Below, in pieces: positions 40,790 to 49,077 of a stretch of 64,000 nucleotides of DNA. The DNA is taken from positions 186,001-250,000 of the forward strand of contig NZ_LMFA01000021.1 of assembly GCF_001426565.1 (NCBI RefSeq). The letters are read 5' to 3'. A program made the position numbers and the translations under genes. The notes beneath the pieces are model-generated. The model ran no database searches, was not told the DNA's origin, and saw only the letters and a program-made list of their open reading frames with translations. This stretch comes from Rhizobium sp. Root482 (GTDB lineage Bacteria > Pseudomonadota > Alphaproteobacteria > Rhizobiales > Rhizobiaceae). Position 1 is the first letter of the stretch. The number at the start of each line of letters is the position of its first letter.

Positions 40790-40863
40790 GCGCTGTTTTC
40801 GTGGCGGGAATCGAGAGAGAATTGACGGCGGTCAATTCCACGGCGGCGCTAAACCTGGCGGAA

Positions 40864-41601
40864 TCAGCCGGCCTTGACGATGATTTCGGCACTTCCGGCT
40901 TCGAGCGGCCCGCCGTGCCAGTCACCAAGCCAGGTCATGTCGGAAAAACCGGCCGCCCGCAGCAGATGCTCGATTTCGCCGCGCTCGCGAAAGGCAAGGC
41001 GGCTTTCGGAGACAAATGGTTCACCCTGCCCCTCGATGAGGCTGTGGGTACGAAACCGCGCCTGCCCGCCACGCATCTCGACCAATTCGTGCCAGATCCG
41101 GACCCTTCCGAGGTCAGGATGATCTATCGTCTTCACCGAAATCTCCGGCGTCCAGTTCTTCCAGGGACGCAGCGCCGGATTGCGGCTTTCGAACACGAGG
41201 CGCCCGCCGACCGCAAGATGGCGCCGTGAGCATGCCAATACCCGCGAAACCGCAGCCTCGGTCAAAAACACCTGGAACACATGGCCGGTCATGAAGATGA
41301 AGTCGAAACGGTTACCGGGCTCCAGGGCAAAGATATCGCCCTCGATCCAGCGCACCTTGTCGCCTCCAAGGCAGCGGCGGGCGATATCGAGCATGGCGGC
41401 GGCGGGGTCGATACCGGTAACGCTGTGCCCTTCTTCGGCAAGCCTTGCCGTCAGCAGGCCGGTTCCGCAGCCGAGATCGAGGATGCGGCTCGGGCGCCCG
41501 GGGAGCGATGAATAGAAATCCGTATCGGGTCCGGCCGGATTGAGGCTGTCGTAGAGCGCCGCAAGCCTCTGGTCGGTATAGATCGTATCGGGCGCTGACA
41601 T
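40864..41601 (-). CDS. Class I SAM-dependent methyltransferase
   Basis: 245 aa. Motif I is ILDLGCGTGLLTARL (about residues 40-54), motif II VTGIDPAAAML, then FDFIFMTGHVFQ as motif IV. The substrate is unknown. It starts 3 bases after the pcm stop, so it is probably cotranscribed with surE and pcm. Confidence 0.88.
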   Translation of the reverse strand: MSAPDTIYTDQRLAALYDSLNPAGPDTDFYSSLPGRPSRILDLGCGTGLLTARLAEEGHSVTGIDPAAAMLDIARRCLGGDKVRWIEGDIFALEPGNRFDFIFMTGHVFQVFLTEAAVSRVLACSRRHLAVGGRLVFESRNPALRPWKNWTPEISVKTIDHPDLGRVRIWHELVEMRGGQARFRTHSLIEGQGEPFVSESRLAFRERGEIEHLLRAAGFSDMTWLGDWHGGPLEAGSAEIIVKAG

Positions 41602-41604
41602 CGG

Positions 41605-42258
41605 CTAGAGAAAGGAAGCGATCTGCGGAACGATCGGCAGATAGGGCGCGTCGAACAGGTCCTCCCGGTCGAAGCGGCTACCGGTCCGCGTCAGCCGGAC
41701 GATCCGACAATCGGTGTCGTTGGTCATGATCGGCACGATGAGAATGCCGCCGGAGACGAGGTGATCGGAAAAGACGCGCGGCAGGCTGGTGAAGGCCGCC
41801 GTTACCAGGATGCGATCGAAGGTTCCTTCTCCGGCCGGGCCGATGCTGCCATCCGCCTGGCGGACGACGACGTTGCGAATGCCCGCCTTTTCGAGATTCC
41901 GCTGGGCACCGGCAACCAACGTCCGGTAGCGCTCGATCGTCAGGACGCGCTCGGCGATCCGGCCCATCACGCCGGCGGTGAAGCCGCTGCCGGTCCCGAC
42001 CTCCAGCACGCGCTGTCCGGGCCTGACATTGAGGTGATGCAACAGCCGGACCGCGAAATCGAAGCCTTCCATAAAGGCTCCGCAATCGAGCGGCAAGAGT
42101 CGCGATGAATAGGCATTTTCCTCATATTGCGGCGGCGCGAAAAGCGTGCGCGGCGTCTGCTCGACCGCATCGAGCAATTCCTTGTTGGAAATGCCCTCGG
42201 CCCGCAGCCGCAGCACCAGGGCGGCAAAACCTTCCTGCTCGACGATGCGCGGGCTCAA
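41605..42258 (-). CDS. pcm: Protein-L-isoaspartate O-methyltransferase
   Basis: 217 aa. It methylates isoaspartyl residues in aged proteins to start their repair. Motif [15 protein letters not shown] binds [18 protein letters not shown] and [10 protein letters not shown] follow. The frame is open far upstream, but I choose TTG 42258: its bases overlap the surE stop (TTGA) and GGGG lies upstream, giving the normal family length. Confidence 0.92.
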   Translation of the reverse strand: MSPRIVEQEGFAALVLRLRAEGISNKELLDAVEQTPRTLFAPPQYEENAYSSRLLPLDCGAFMEGFDFAVRLLHHLNVRPGQRVLEVGTGSGFTAGVMGRIAERVLTIERYRTLVAGAQRNLEKAGIRNVVVRQADGSIGPAGEGTFDRILVTAAFTSLPRVFSDHLVSGGILIVPIMTNDTDCRIVRLTRTGSRFDREDLFDAPYLPIVPQIASFL

Positions 42259-43025
42259 TCGCCATCCCCGCCGAGGAGGGCCCGGGCGACGCGATCCTGG
42301 ACCGCATAATCCGTGAGATCGAGCTTCAACGGCGTCACCGAGATATTGTGCTCGCGGATCGCGTGGATATCGGTGCCGGCCCGGAAATCGCCGAGCCGCT
42401 CGCCGAACCGCAGCCAGAAATAGGGGTGGCCACGGCCGTCGGCGCGCTCGTCGATCGACAGGCCGAAATTGAGCTTGCCCTGCGACGTCACCTCGGTGCC
42501 GGCAACCGCATCGGCCGGGCAGTTCGGGAAATTGAGATTGAGGAAGGTGCCGTCCGGCAGGTCGATCCGCATGAGCTTGCGCAGCAGAGCGGGCGCGTGG
42601 GTCTCGACGACATCCCAGGCGACGATGCTTGCATCCGCATGACGATAGGCCTGGCTGAGCGCAAAGGAGCGAATGCCCTGCAGCGTGCCTTCGATGGCAC
42701 CGGCGATCGTACCGGAATAGGTAACGTCGTCTGCCATGTTGGCGCCGAGATTGACGCCCGAAAGGATCAGGTCGGGTTTGACGTCCATGACTTTGCGCAC
42801 AGCCATGATCACGCAATCGGTCGGCGTGCCGCGCAGGGCAAAATGCTTTTCCGACACCTGTCGCAGCCGCAGCGGCTCCGACAGCGTCAGCGAATGGGCG
42901 AGCCCGCTCTGGTCTGTTTCAGGCGCCACGATCCAGACATCGTCCGAGATGGTGCGGGCAATCCGCTCGAGCACCGCAAGGCCCTCGGCATGAATGCCAT
43001 CGTCGTTGGTCAGCAGAATCCGCAT
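42255..43025 (-). CDS. surE: 5'/3'-nucleotidase SurE
   Basis: 256 aa. A metal-dependent nucleoside monophosphate phosphatase with a stationary-phase survival role. The metal-site start [13 protein letters not shown] follows AGGGGTGACC, so ATG 43025 is preferred over the GTG two codons upstream. Other blocks: [20 protein letters not shown] in pieces, and GTPTDCV. Adjacent to pcm with overlap, as in many proteobacteria. Confidence 0.97.
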   Translation of the reverse strand: MRILLTNDDGIHAEGLAVLERIARTISDDVWIVAPETDQSGLAHSLTLSEPLRLRQVSEKHFALRGTPTDCVIMAVRKVMDVKPDLILSGVNLGANMADDVTYSGTIAGAIEGTLQGIRSFALSQAYRHADASIVAWDVVETHAPALLRKLMRIDLPDGTFLNLNFPNCPADAVAGTEVTSQGKLNFGLSIDERADGRGHPYFWLRFGERLGDFRAGTDIHAIREHNISVTPLKLDLTDYAVQDRVARALLGGDGD

Positions 43026-43050
43026 GGTCACCCCTGTCGCCGGACGCGGC

Positions 43051-44334
43051 TCAACCGGCCTTTTCGATCTTGGTACGGCCGCCCATATAGGGCAACAATA
43101 CGTCCGGGATGGTTACCGATCCGTCTTCGTTGAGATAGTTTTCGATCACCGCGATCAGCGCGCGCCCGACGGCAGTGCCGGAACCGTTCAGCGTATGGAC
43201 GAAATTCAGGCTACGGTCTTCCTTTGCCCGGTAACGCGCATTCATCCGCCGAGCCTGGAAATCGCCGCAGACGGAGCAGGAGGAAATCTCGCGGTAAGCG
43301 TCCTGCCCCGGCAGCCAGACTTCGAGATCATAGGTCTTGCGGGCGCCGAACCCCATGTCGCCGGTACACAGCGTCATCACCCGATAATGCAGGCCAAGGC
43401 GCTTCAGCACCTCCTCGGCACAGGCGGTCATCCGCTCATGCTCGTCGATGGCGCTTTCGGCATCGGTGATCGACACCAGTTCCACTTTGTTGAACTGATG
43501 CTGGCGCAGCATGCCGCGCGTATCGCGCCCGGCGGAGCCTGCCTCAGAGCGGAAGCAGGGCGTCAACGCCGTCAGCCGCAAGGGCAGCACCTCTTCCTCG
43601 AGGATCTGTTCGCGCACCATATTGGTCAGCGGCACTTCGGCGGTCGGAATCAGCCAGCGGCCATCGGTGGTCTTGAACAGATCTTCACTGAATTTCGGCA
43701 ATTGGCCCGTGCCGTACATGGCTTCGTCGCGGGTCATCAGCGGCGGCTGGACCTCGACATAGCCGTGTTCGGTCGTGTGGAGATCCAGCATAAACTGACC
43801 GAGCGCCCGTTCCAGCCGCGCAAGCTGGCCTTTGACGATCGTGAAGCGCGATCCGGCGATGCGGGCCGCACCCTCGAAATCCAGCCAGCCGAGCGCCTCG
43901 CCGATTTCGAAATGCTCCTTGGCCGGATGATTCCAGCCCGGCTTCTGGCCATGGCTGCGCGTGACCACATTGCCGCTTTCATCCTTGCCGACCGGCACGT
44001 CGTCGAGCGGTATGTTCGGGAGCGTGGACAAGGCATAGGCGAGATCGGCATCGGCCTTGCGGCTTTCCTCCTCGAGCGCCGGCATGGCGGTCTTGAGTTC
44101 CGCCACCTCCGCCTTCAGCGTCTCGGCCAATGCCGCGTTCTTCTGCGCCATTGCAGCGCCGATTTCCTTGGAGACGGAGTTGCGGCGCGACTGCATGTCC
44201 TGCAGCGCCTGCACGAGCGAGCGGCGGTTCTCGTCCAGACGGATCAGCTCCGCCGCAAGCGGCTCGGCACCGCGACGGGCAAGCGCTTCGTCGAGGACCG
44301 AGGCATTGTCCCTAATCCATTTGATATCAAGCAT
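43051..44334 (-). CDS. serS: Seryl-tRNA synthetase
   Basis: 427 aa from ATG 44334 ([10 protein letters not shown]). The N-terminal long coiled-coil arm (about 25-110) binds the tRNA-Ser variable loop. The class II core has motif 2 [14 protein letters not shown] and motif 3 [18 protein letters not shown]. Part of the minus-strand run between tatC and surE. Confidence 0.98.
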   Translation of the reverse strand: MLDIKWIRDNASVLDEALARRGAEPLAAELIRLDENRRSLVQALQDMQSRRNSVSKEIGAAMAQKNAALAETLKAEVAELKTAMPALEEESRKADADLAYALSTLPNIPLDDVPVGKDESGNVVTRSHGQKPGWNHPAKEHFEIGEALGWLDFEGAARIAGSRFTIVKGQLARLERALGQFMLDLHTTEHGYVEVQPPLMTRDEAMYGTGQLPKFSEDLFKTTDGRWLIPTAEVPLTNMVREQILEEEVLPLRLTALTPCFRSEAGSAGRDTRGMLRQHQFNKVELVSITDAESAIDEHERMTACAEEVLKRLGLHYRVMTLCTGDMGFGARKTYDLEVWLPGQDAYREISSCSVCGDFQARRMNARYRAKEDRSLNFVHTLNGSGTAVGRALIAVIENYLNEDGSVTIPDVLLPYMGGRTKIEKAG

Positions 44335-44403
44335 GTTCGTCCAAATCCTGACCGTCGTGTCGAAACGAAAGCCCGCATCTGCCGCCAAGAAGGAAAATCC
44401 GGA

Positions 44404-45222
44404 TCAGCCGGCGTCTTCTTCCGTATCGGCCGCCGCGCGCGCAAGTGCGTCGCGTGCCCTTTGCCGCTCGACGAGTCGGGCCGTATAGATGGAAATCTCG
44501 TAGAGAAGGATAGCCGGCAGGGCAAGGCCGATCTGGGAAACCGGATCCGGCGGGGTCAGGATCGCGGCGGCAATGAAGGCGATAACGATTGCATATTTGC
44601 GTTTCTCCCGGAGACCATCCGAGGTGACGAAACCAACCCGGGCGAGCAGCGTGGTCACCACCGGCAGCTGGAAGACCAGGCCGAAGGCGAAGATCAGCGA
44701 CATGATCAGGCTGAGATATTCGGACACTTTCGGCAGCAGCTGGATCGACACCTCCCCTTCACCACCACCCTGCTCCATCGCCAGGAAGAACCACATGACC
44801 ATCGGCGTGAAGAAGAAGTAGACGAGCGCCGCCCCCATCAGGAACAGGATCGGCGAAGCAATGAGAAACGGCAGGAAGGCGGCCCGCTCATTCTTGTAGA
44901 GACCGGGCGCCACGAATTTATAGACCTGCGAGGCGATCACCGGAAAGGCGATGACCAGCGCGCTGAACATGGCGACCTTGATCTGCGTGAAGAAAAACTC
45001 CTGAGGTGCGGTGTAGATCAACTCCACGGTCCGGTGATCGAGACCTGCCCATTCGACCGCCCAGCGGAACGGCTGCACCAGGACGTTGAAAAGCTGCTTG
45101 GCGAAATAGAAACACACCAGGAAAGCGACGAAAAAAGCGCCCACCGCCCAGATCAGTCGCGAGCGCAGTTCGATCAGATGCGCCATCAGCGGCTGGGGCT
45201 TGTCCTCGATATCGCCGCTCAT
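44404..45222 (-). CDS. tatC: Sec-independent protein translocase TatC
   Basis: 272 aa with six membrane helices. The N-terminus MAHLIELRSRLIWA is the TatC signature that precedes helix 1; it forms the twin-arginine signal receptor with TatB. The start overlaps the tatB stop (ATGA). The folded cofactor protein at 16040-16831 is a plausible substrate in this window. Confidence 0.97.
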   Translation of the reverse strand: MSGDIEDKPQPLMAHLIELRSRLIWAVGAFFVAFLVCFYFAKQLFNVLVQPFRWAVEWAGLDHRTVELIYTAPQEFFFTQIKVAMFSALVIAFPVIASQVYKFVAPGLYKNERAAFLPFLIASPILFLMGAALVYFFFTPMVMWFFLAMEQGGGEGEVSIQLLPKVSEYLSLIMSLIFAFGLVFQLPVVTTLLARVGFVTSDGLREKRKYAIVIAFIAAAILTPPDPVSQIGLALPAILLYEISIYTARLVERQRARDALARAAADTEEDAG

Positions 45223-45836
45223 GCGTCACCCTTTTTACTGGTCTTCTTCGCGGCAGCCCGGGGCGTAGCCGGCTTTCCGGCGTCACCGACCGCTGCTTTC
45301 GGCTTTTTCGCGCGGGTGGTTGTCGCCGACACCGCGGCAGGAGCATCCGCCTTGACGGCCTTGGTGCTTGCCGCGCGTTTTACCTTCGGCTTTGCTACCG
45401 CTGTGTCAGTTGCCCCGGCGGATGCCTGCGCCGCTGCTTGGGCGGCGGCAACGGGAGCAGTTTCCGGCTGATCCTGCGGCACGACGGCCTCGGCCGCGAT
45501 ATCGGCTGCGGCCGGCTTCGGCGCCGGGTCTGGCGTGGTCGCCTTTTGAAGGTCGGCCTTGATGTCGTTGCCCATCTGGCGCAGCGGATTCATCGCCTCG
45601 CGCAGGCTATGTGCCGGATTGAGCTTCTGGGCGTCGCTCAATGTCTTGCGCACATCGTCGAGATCGGCCTCTTTCAGAGCCTCGTCGAACTGCTGGCGAA
45701 AATCACCGGCCATGCCGCGCATCTTGGTCATCATCTTGCCGAAGGTGCGCAACATCGGCGGCAGGTCCTTTGGACCCACCACGATGATCAGAACGATCGC
45801 AATAACGACAAGCTCGGTCCAGCCGACATCAAGCAT
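45219..45836 (-). CDS. tatB: Sec-independent protein translocase TatB
   Basis: 205 aa. The N-terminal helix LDVGWTELVVIAIVLIIV with GPKDLP hinge, an amphipathic helix, and a long Ala/Lys/Pro-rich tail typical of alphaproteobacterial TatB. Lies between tatA and tatC. Confidence 0.95.
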   Translation of the reverse strand: MLDVGWTELVVIAIVLIIVVGPKDLPPMLRTFGKMMTKMRGMAGDFRQQFDEALKEADLDDVRKTLSDAQKLNPAHSLREAMNPLRQMGNDIKADLQKATTPDPAPKPAAADIAAEAVVPQDQPETAPVAAAQAAAQASAGATDTAVAKPKVKRAASTKAVKADAPAAVSATTTRAKKPKAAVGDAGKPATPRAAAKKTSKKGDA

Positions 45837-45899
45837 TCTTCAGGGTCTCCACGAAACCGTAGGTAACAGGCCCGTCTCGGGGACGGGCCGAATGTTCGA

Positions 45900-46106
45900 C
45901 TAGCGGACTTCGTCGGTCTTGTGCTCGACGGTCTTGCCGTCGACGGTCTTGTCGGCCGTCGTCGTCTCGTCGTCGGTCATGCCCTTCTTGAAGCTCTTGA
46001 TGCCCTTGGCAACGTCGCCCATCAATTCCGGAATCTTGCCGCGACCAAACAGCAGCAGAACTACGACCAGAACGATCAGCCAATGCCAGATGCTAAAGGA
46101 ACCCAT
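45900..46106 (-). CDS. tatA: Sec-independent protein translocase TatA
   Basis: 68 aa. Pore-forming component: membrane helix ([15 protein letters not shown]), hinge [12 protein letters not shown] and amphipathic [10 protein letters not shown]. First gene of tatABC; 180 bases separate it from scpB (46107-46286), where no gene is seen. Confidence 0.97.
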   Translation of the reverse strand: MGSFSIWHWLIVLVVVLLLFGRGKIPELMGDVAKGIKSFKKGMTDDETTTADKTVDGKTVEHKTDEVR

Positions 46107-46286
46107 GTCCTTACTCCCTTGAAACCAGTCTTCCGGATTTAAGATGTCCGGCCATCATTTTCAAACAACAATTCCACCGCTCGTTAAAGGAAAGCGCTTC
46201 GTCACGCAATGCTCCTGCCTGCGATCGGCCGTGGATGGGGATGCGTGACGATGACGCAAGCCGCGAACGGAAGAGCCACCACGGCC

Positions 46287-47018
46287 CTATTCATCGCCGC
46301 CGCTCGGCGCCAGAAGGCCGAGTTCCTCGAGATCGAGCTGCGTTATCGGGTCTTCGTCCTCGCCGAGATCGTCGTCGCCCAATGGCATGGGGATGTGAAA
46401 ATTCGAAGGGATGCGGCCGGAGAGCAATCCGGCGCCCTTCAATTCTTCGAGACCAGGCAGATCGCGCAGTTCCTCCAGACCGAAATGATCGAGAAAATCG
46501 CGCGTCGTGCCGAAGGTCACCGGCCGGCCGGGCGTGCGGCGGCGACCGCGAAACCGGATCCAGCCGGCCTCCATCAGAACATCTATCGTGCCTTTCGATG
46601 TCTGCACGCCGCGAATATCCTCGATTTCCGCCCGTGTGACAGGCTGGTGATAGGCAATGATCGCCAGCACCTCGAGCGCGGCGCGCGACAGTTTCCTCAC
46701 TTCGTTCTCATCGGTCTGGACGACGAAGGACAGATCGGCGGCGGTGCGGAACGCCCAGTGATCGGCAACCTGCAGCAGATGGACGCCACGATCGGCATAG
46801 AGCGACTTCAGCCGCGCCATGATGCGCGGCACATCGGCGCCCCTTGGCAGGCGGGCGGCGATATAGGTTTCCGAGACCGGTTGCGCCGAGGCAAACACGA
46901 GCGCTTCGGCAATCCGCTCGGCCTCCTGCTCCGCGCGTGCATCGAGCCGCATTTCCTCCGCGCCACCGTTCTCCTCGGCCGGCCTCATGCCGGGCAGATC
47001 ATTCTGCGGATCAGTCAC
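46287..47018 (-). CDS. scpB: Segregation and condensation protein ScpB
   Basis: 243 aa. The start is a GTG overlapping the scpA end by 8 bases. Winged-helix core: EALVFASAQPVSE, ALEVLAIIAYHQPVTRAEIEDIRG, and GRPVTFGTT, all typical of ScpB. With ScpA it bridges SMC heads in chromosome condensation. The acidic C-terminal tail is longer than in many homologues. Confidence 0.95.
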   Translation of the reverse strand: MTDPQNDLPGMRPAEENGGAEEMRLDARAEQEAERIAEALVFASAQPVSETYIAARLPRGADVPRIMARLKSLYADRGVHLLQVADHWAFRTAADLSFVVQTDENEVRKLSRAALEVLAIIAYHQPVTRAEIEDIRGVQTSKGTIDVLMEAGWIRFRGRRRTPGRPVTFGTTRDFLDHFGLEELRDLPGLEELKGAGLLSGRIPSNFHIPMPLGDDDLGEDEDPITQLDLEELGLLAPSGGDE

Positions 47019-47880
47019 GTCCCGCCTCCATTTCCGCCAATATCTCTGCGGTCAGCGGGTTTGGCCCCTGGCGCAGGTAGATCGGCGAGAAGGCGCCGTC
47101 CTGGCGAATTTCCAGCCGCCCCTCGCGTACCATTTCGAGTGATGCGGCAAAGGAACTGGCGATCGCCGTCGCTCGTTCCTTGGGACCGGTCATATAGCGC
47201 AGCAGGAAATGATCGAGCGCCGTCCACTCCACCATATCGCCGACCAGGCGGGCAAGCAGCAGCCGTGCATCGGAAAGCGACCAGACCTGGCGCTTCTCGA
47301 TGGTCACCTGCATCACCGCTTCACGCTGGCGCAGCGACGCATAGGCGCTGAGCAGGTCGTAGAGGGACGCTTCGAATGCGGATTTCTTCTCGACCGGAAT
47401 ATGCTCTGGTGCCCCGCGGGCAAAGACGTCGCGGCCGAGACGGTTGCGATTGACCAGCCGGCTTGCCGCATCGCGCATGGCCTCAAGCCGCTTGAGGCGG
47501 AAAGCGAGCGCCGACGCCATTTCCTCGCCGGACGGTCCCTCGTCCTTGGCCTGCTGCGGAATGAGAAGGCGCGATTTGAGGAAGGCCAGCCAGGCTGCCA
47601 TCACCAGATAATCGGCCGCAAGCTCAAGCCGGATGCTGCGGGCACGTTCGATGAAGGCGATATACTGCTCCGCAAGCGCCAGAACGGAGATGCGCGAAAG
47701 ATCGACGCGCTGGTTGCGGGCGAGATGCAGCAGGAGGTCAAGCGGGCCTTCGAAGCCGGCGATATCGACGACGAGCGCCTCCTCGTGCAAGCCGCGATCC
47801 GTCGCGCCGTCGTCCTGCCACAGAGGGTCCATGGGCGCCCTCGCCGCCGGTCTCTTCTGTGTATCACCGGCGTTGTTCAC
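47011..47880 (-). CDS. scpA: Segregation and condensation protein ScpA (kleisin)
   Basis: 289 aa from GTG 47880 (GGAG upstream). Core VDIAGFEGPLDLLLHLARNQ, then DYLVMAAWLAFLKSRLLIP, the N-terminal SMC-binding part. Overlaps scpB and follows nagZ, a common alphaproteobacterial order. Confidence 0.95.
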   Translation of the reverse strand: MNNAGDTQKRPAARAPMDPLWQDDGATDRGLHEEALVVDIAGFEGPLDLLLHLARNQRVDLSRISVLALAEQYIAFIERARSIRLELAADYLVMAAWLAFLKSRLLIPQQAKDEGPSGEEMASALAFRLKRLEAMRDAASRLVNRNRLGRDVFARGAPEHIPVEKKSAFEASLYDLLSAYASLRQREAVMQVTIEKRQVWSLSDARLLLARLVGDMVEWTALDHFLLRYMTGPKERATAIASSFAASLEMVREGRLEIRQDGAFSPIYLRQGPNPLTAEILAEMEAGRD

Positions 47881-47907
47881 GATTGCTCCGCCATTGAACC
47901 CGACATG

Positions 47908-48924
47908 CTATGCGATCGCCAGCATGCCGTTGAACTCGTCGCGCAGCGCGGCCTCGTCGGCGCTATCAGGCTTGGCGAAACCCGCCTCCACCGCCCTTGC
48001 CCGCCGCAGCGTCTCCCCTGCAACCACCGGCACGACACGCGCCACCTGGAGCATTTCCTCCATGATGCCATGGCAATGCAGAACCATGTCGAGACCGGCC
48101 GCGACGATGCCGCGGGCCCGCTCCTCGATATTGCCGGCAAGCGCATTCATCGACACATCGTCCGACATCAGCAGCCCGTCGAAGCCGATATGGCCGCGGA
48201 TGATTTCCCGGACGACCTTTTCGGACGTGGTCGCCGGATTGTCCGGGTCGATCGCCGTGAAAACGATATGCGCCGACATCGCCATCAGCTCGTCTTTCAT
48301 CGCCGCGAAAGGCAGGAAATCGCTGGCGGCCAAGGCTTGGAAGGAAGCATCGACGACCGGCAGATTGTGATGGGAATCGGCGAAGGCCCGACCGTGACCC
48401 GGCATGTGTTTCATCACCGGCAGCATGCCGCCCGCCTTCAGGCCGGCCGCCGCTGCTGCGCCGATTTCGGCAATTGCATGGGGATCGTAGCCATAGGCGC
48501 GGTTGCCGATCACCTCATTGCTGCCTTCGACCGGCACATCTAGCACCGGCAGGCAGTCGACGGTGATGCCGAACCGCATCAGATCGAAGGCATGGAGCCG
48601 CGACATCAGCCAGGCGGCGCGAAGTCCTTCAGCCCGATCCCGGCGGTAAATCTCGCCAATGGCGGCGCCATTCGGATATTGGGCAACGATCGGCGGGCGA
48701 ATGCGCTGCACCCGGCCGCCTTCCTGGTCGATCAGCACCGGCGCTGCGGGATTGCCGATACTGTCGCGCAGGGACGCGACAAGGTCGGCGATCTGCTCCG
48801 GCTCGCCGATATTGCGCCCGAAAAGAATGAAGCCCCAGGGCCGTTCGCCGGCAAAGAAGGTCTTTTCGTCGGGGGTGAGGACAAGGCCCTTGCAGCCGGA
48901 GATAAATGCTTTTGATTCGCTCAT
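47908..48924 (-). CDS. nagZ: Beta-N-acetylhexosaminidase NagZ
   Basis: 338 aa, glycoside hydrolase family 3, cytoplasmic. It removes GlcNAc from imported muropeptides in cell-wall recycling. I take ATG 48924 (MSESKAFISG); the frame runs up to 48987. Motifs: DQEGGRVQRI, KHMPGHGRAFADSH (catalytic His loop) and GLLMSDDVSMNAL with the nucleophile Asp. Confidence 0.95.
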   Translation of the reverse strand: MSESKAFISGCKGLVLTPDEKTFFAGERPWGFILFGRNIGEPEQIADLVASLRDSIGNPAAPVLIDQEGGRVQRIRPPIVAQYPNGAAIGEIYRRDRAEGLRAAWLMSRLHAFDLMRFGITVDCLPVLDVPVEGSNEVIGNRAYGYDPHAIAEIGAAAAAGLKAGGMLPVMKHMPGHGRAFADSHHNLPVVDASFQALAASDFLPFAAMKDELMAMSAHIVFTAIDPDNPATTSEKVVREIIRGHIGFDGLLMSDDVSMNALAGNIEERARGIVAAGLDMVLHCHGIMEEMLQVARVVPVVAGETLRRARAVEAGFAKPDSADEAALRDEFNGMLAIA

Positions 48925-49077
48925 GCCGAAACAATAGACGCTGCGGCGCGCAAGGCGAAACGGCGTTTTGAAACAGGGCCGAATCATTCACAGCTATTGC
49001 CGCATCATCTGACGCCAGACGCGAAAAAGACGCGACCGGTGGGCCGCGCCTTTTTATATATCATCCGCGGAAGCGGA

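Noticed and set aside
41605-42816. Pcm fused to a longer N-terminal part (403 codons)
   Set aside because: The extra codons lie out of frame over surE, which is intact; a TTG start at 42258 gives the normal Pcm length.
42994-45471. An 825-codon plus-strand frame over serS and tatBC
   Set aside because: Antisense of well-defined synthetase and translocase genes; its composition is Arg/His/Gln-rich.
46201-46249. 8-bp inverted repeat (46201-46208 with 46242-46249) between scpB and tatA as an operator or terminator
   Set aside because: Long 33-base loop and no T-run; too weak to call.
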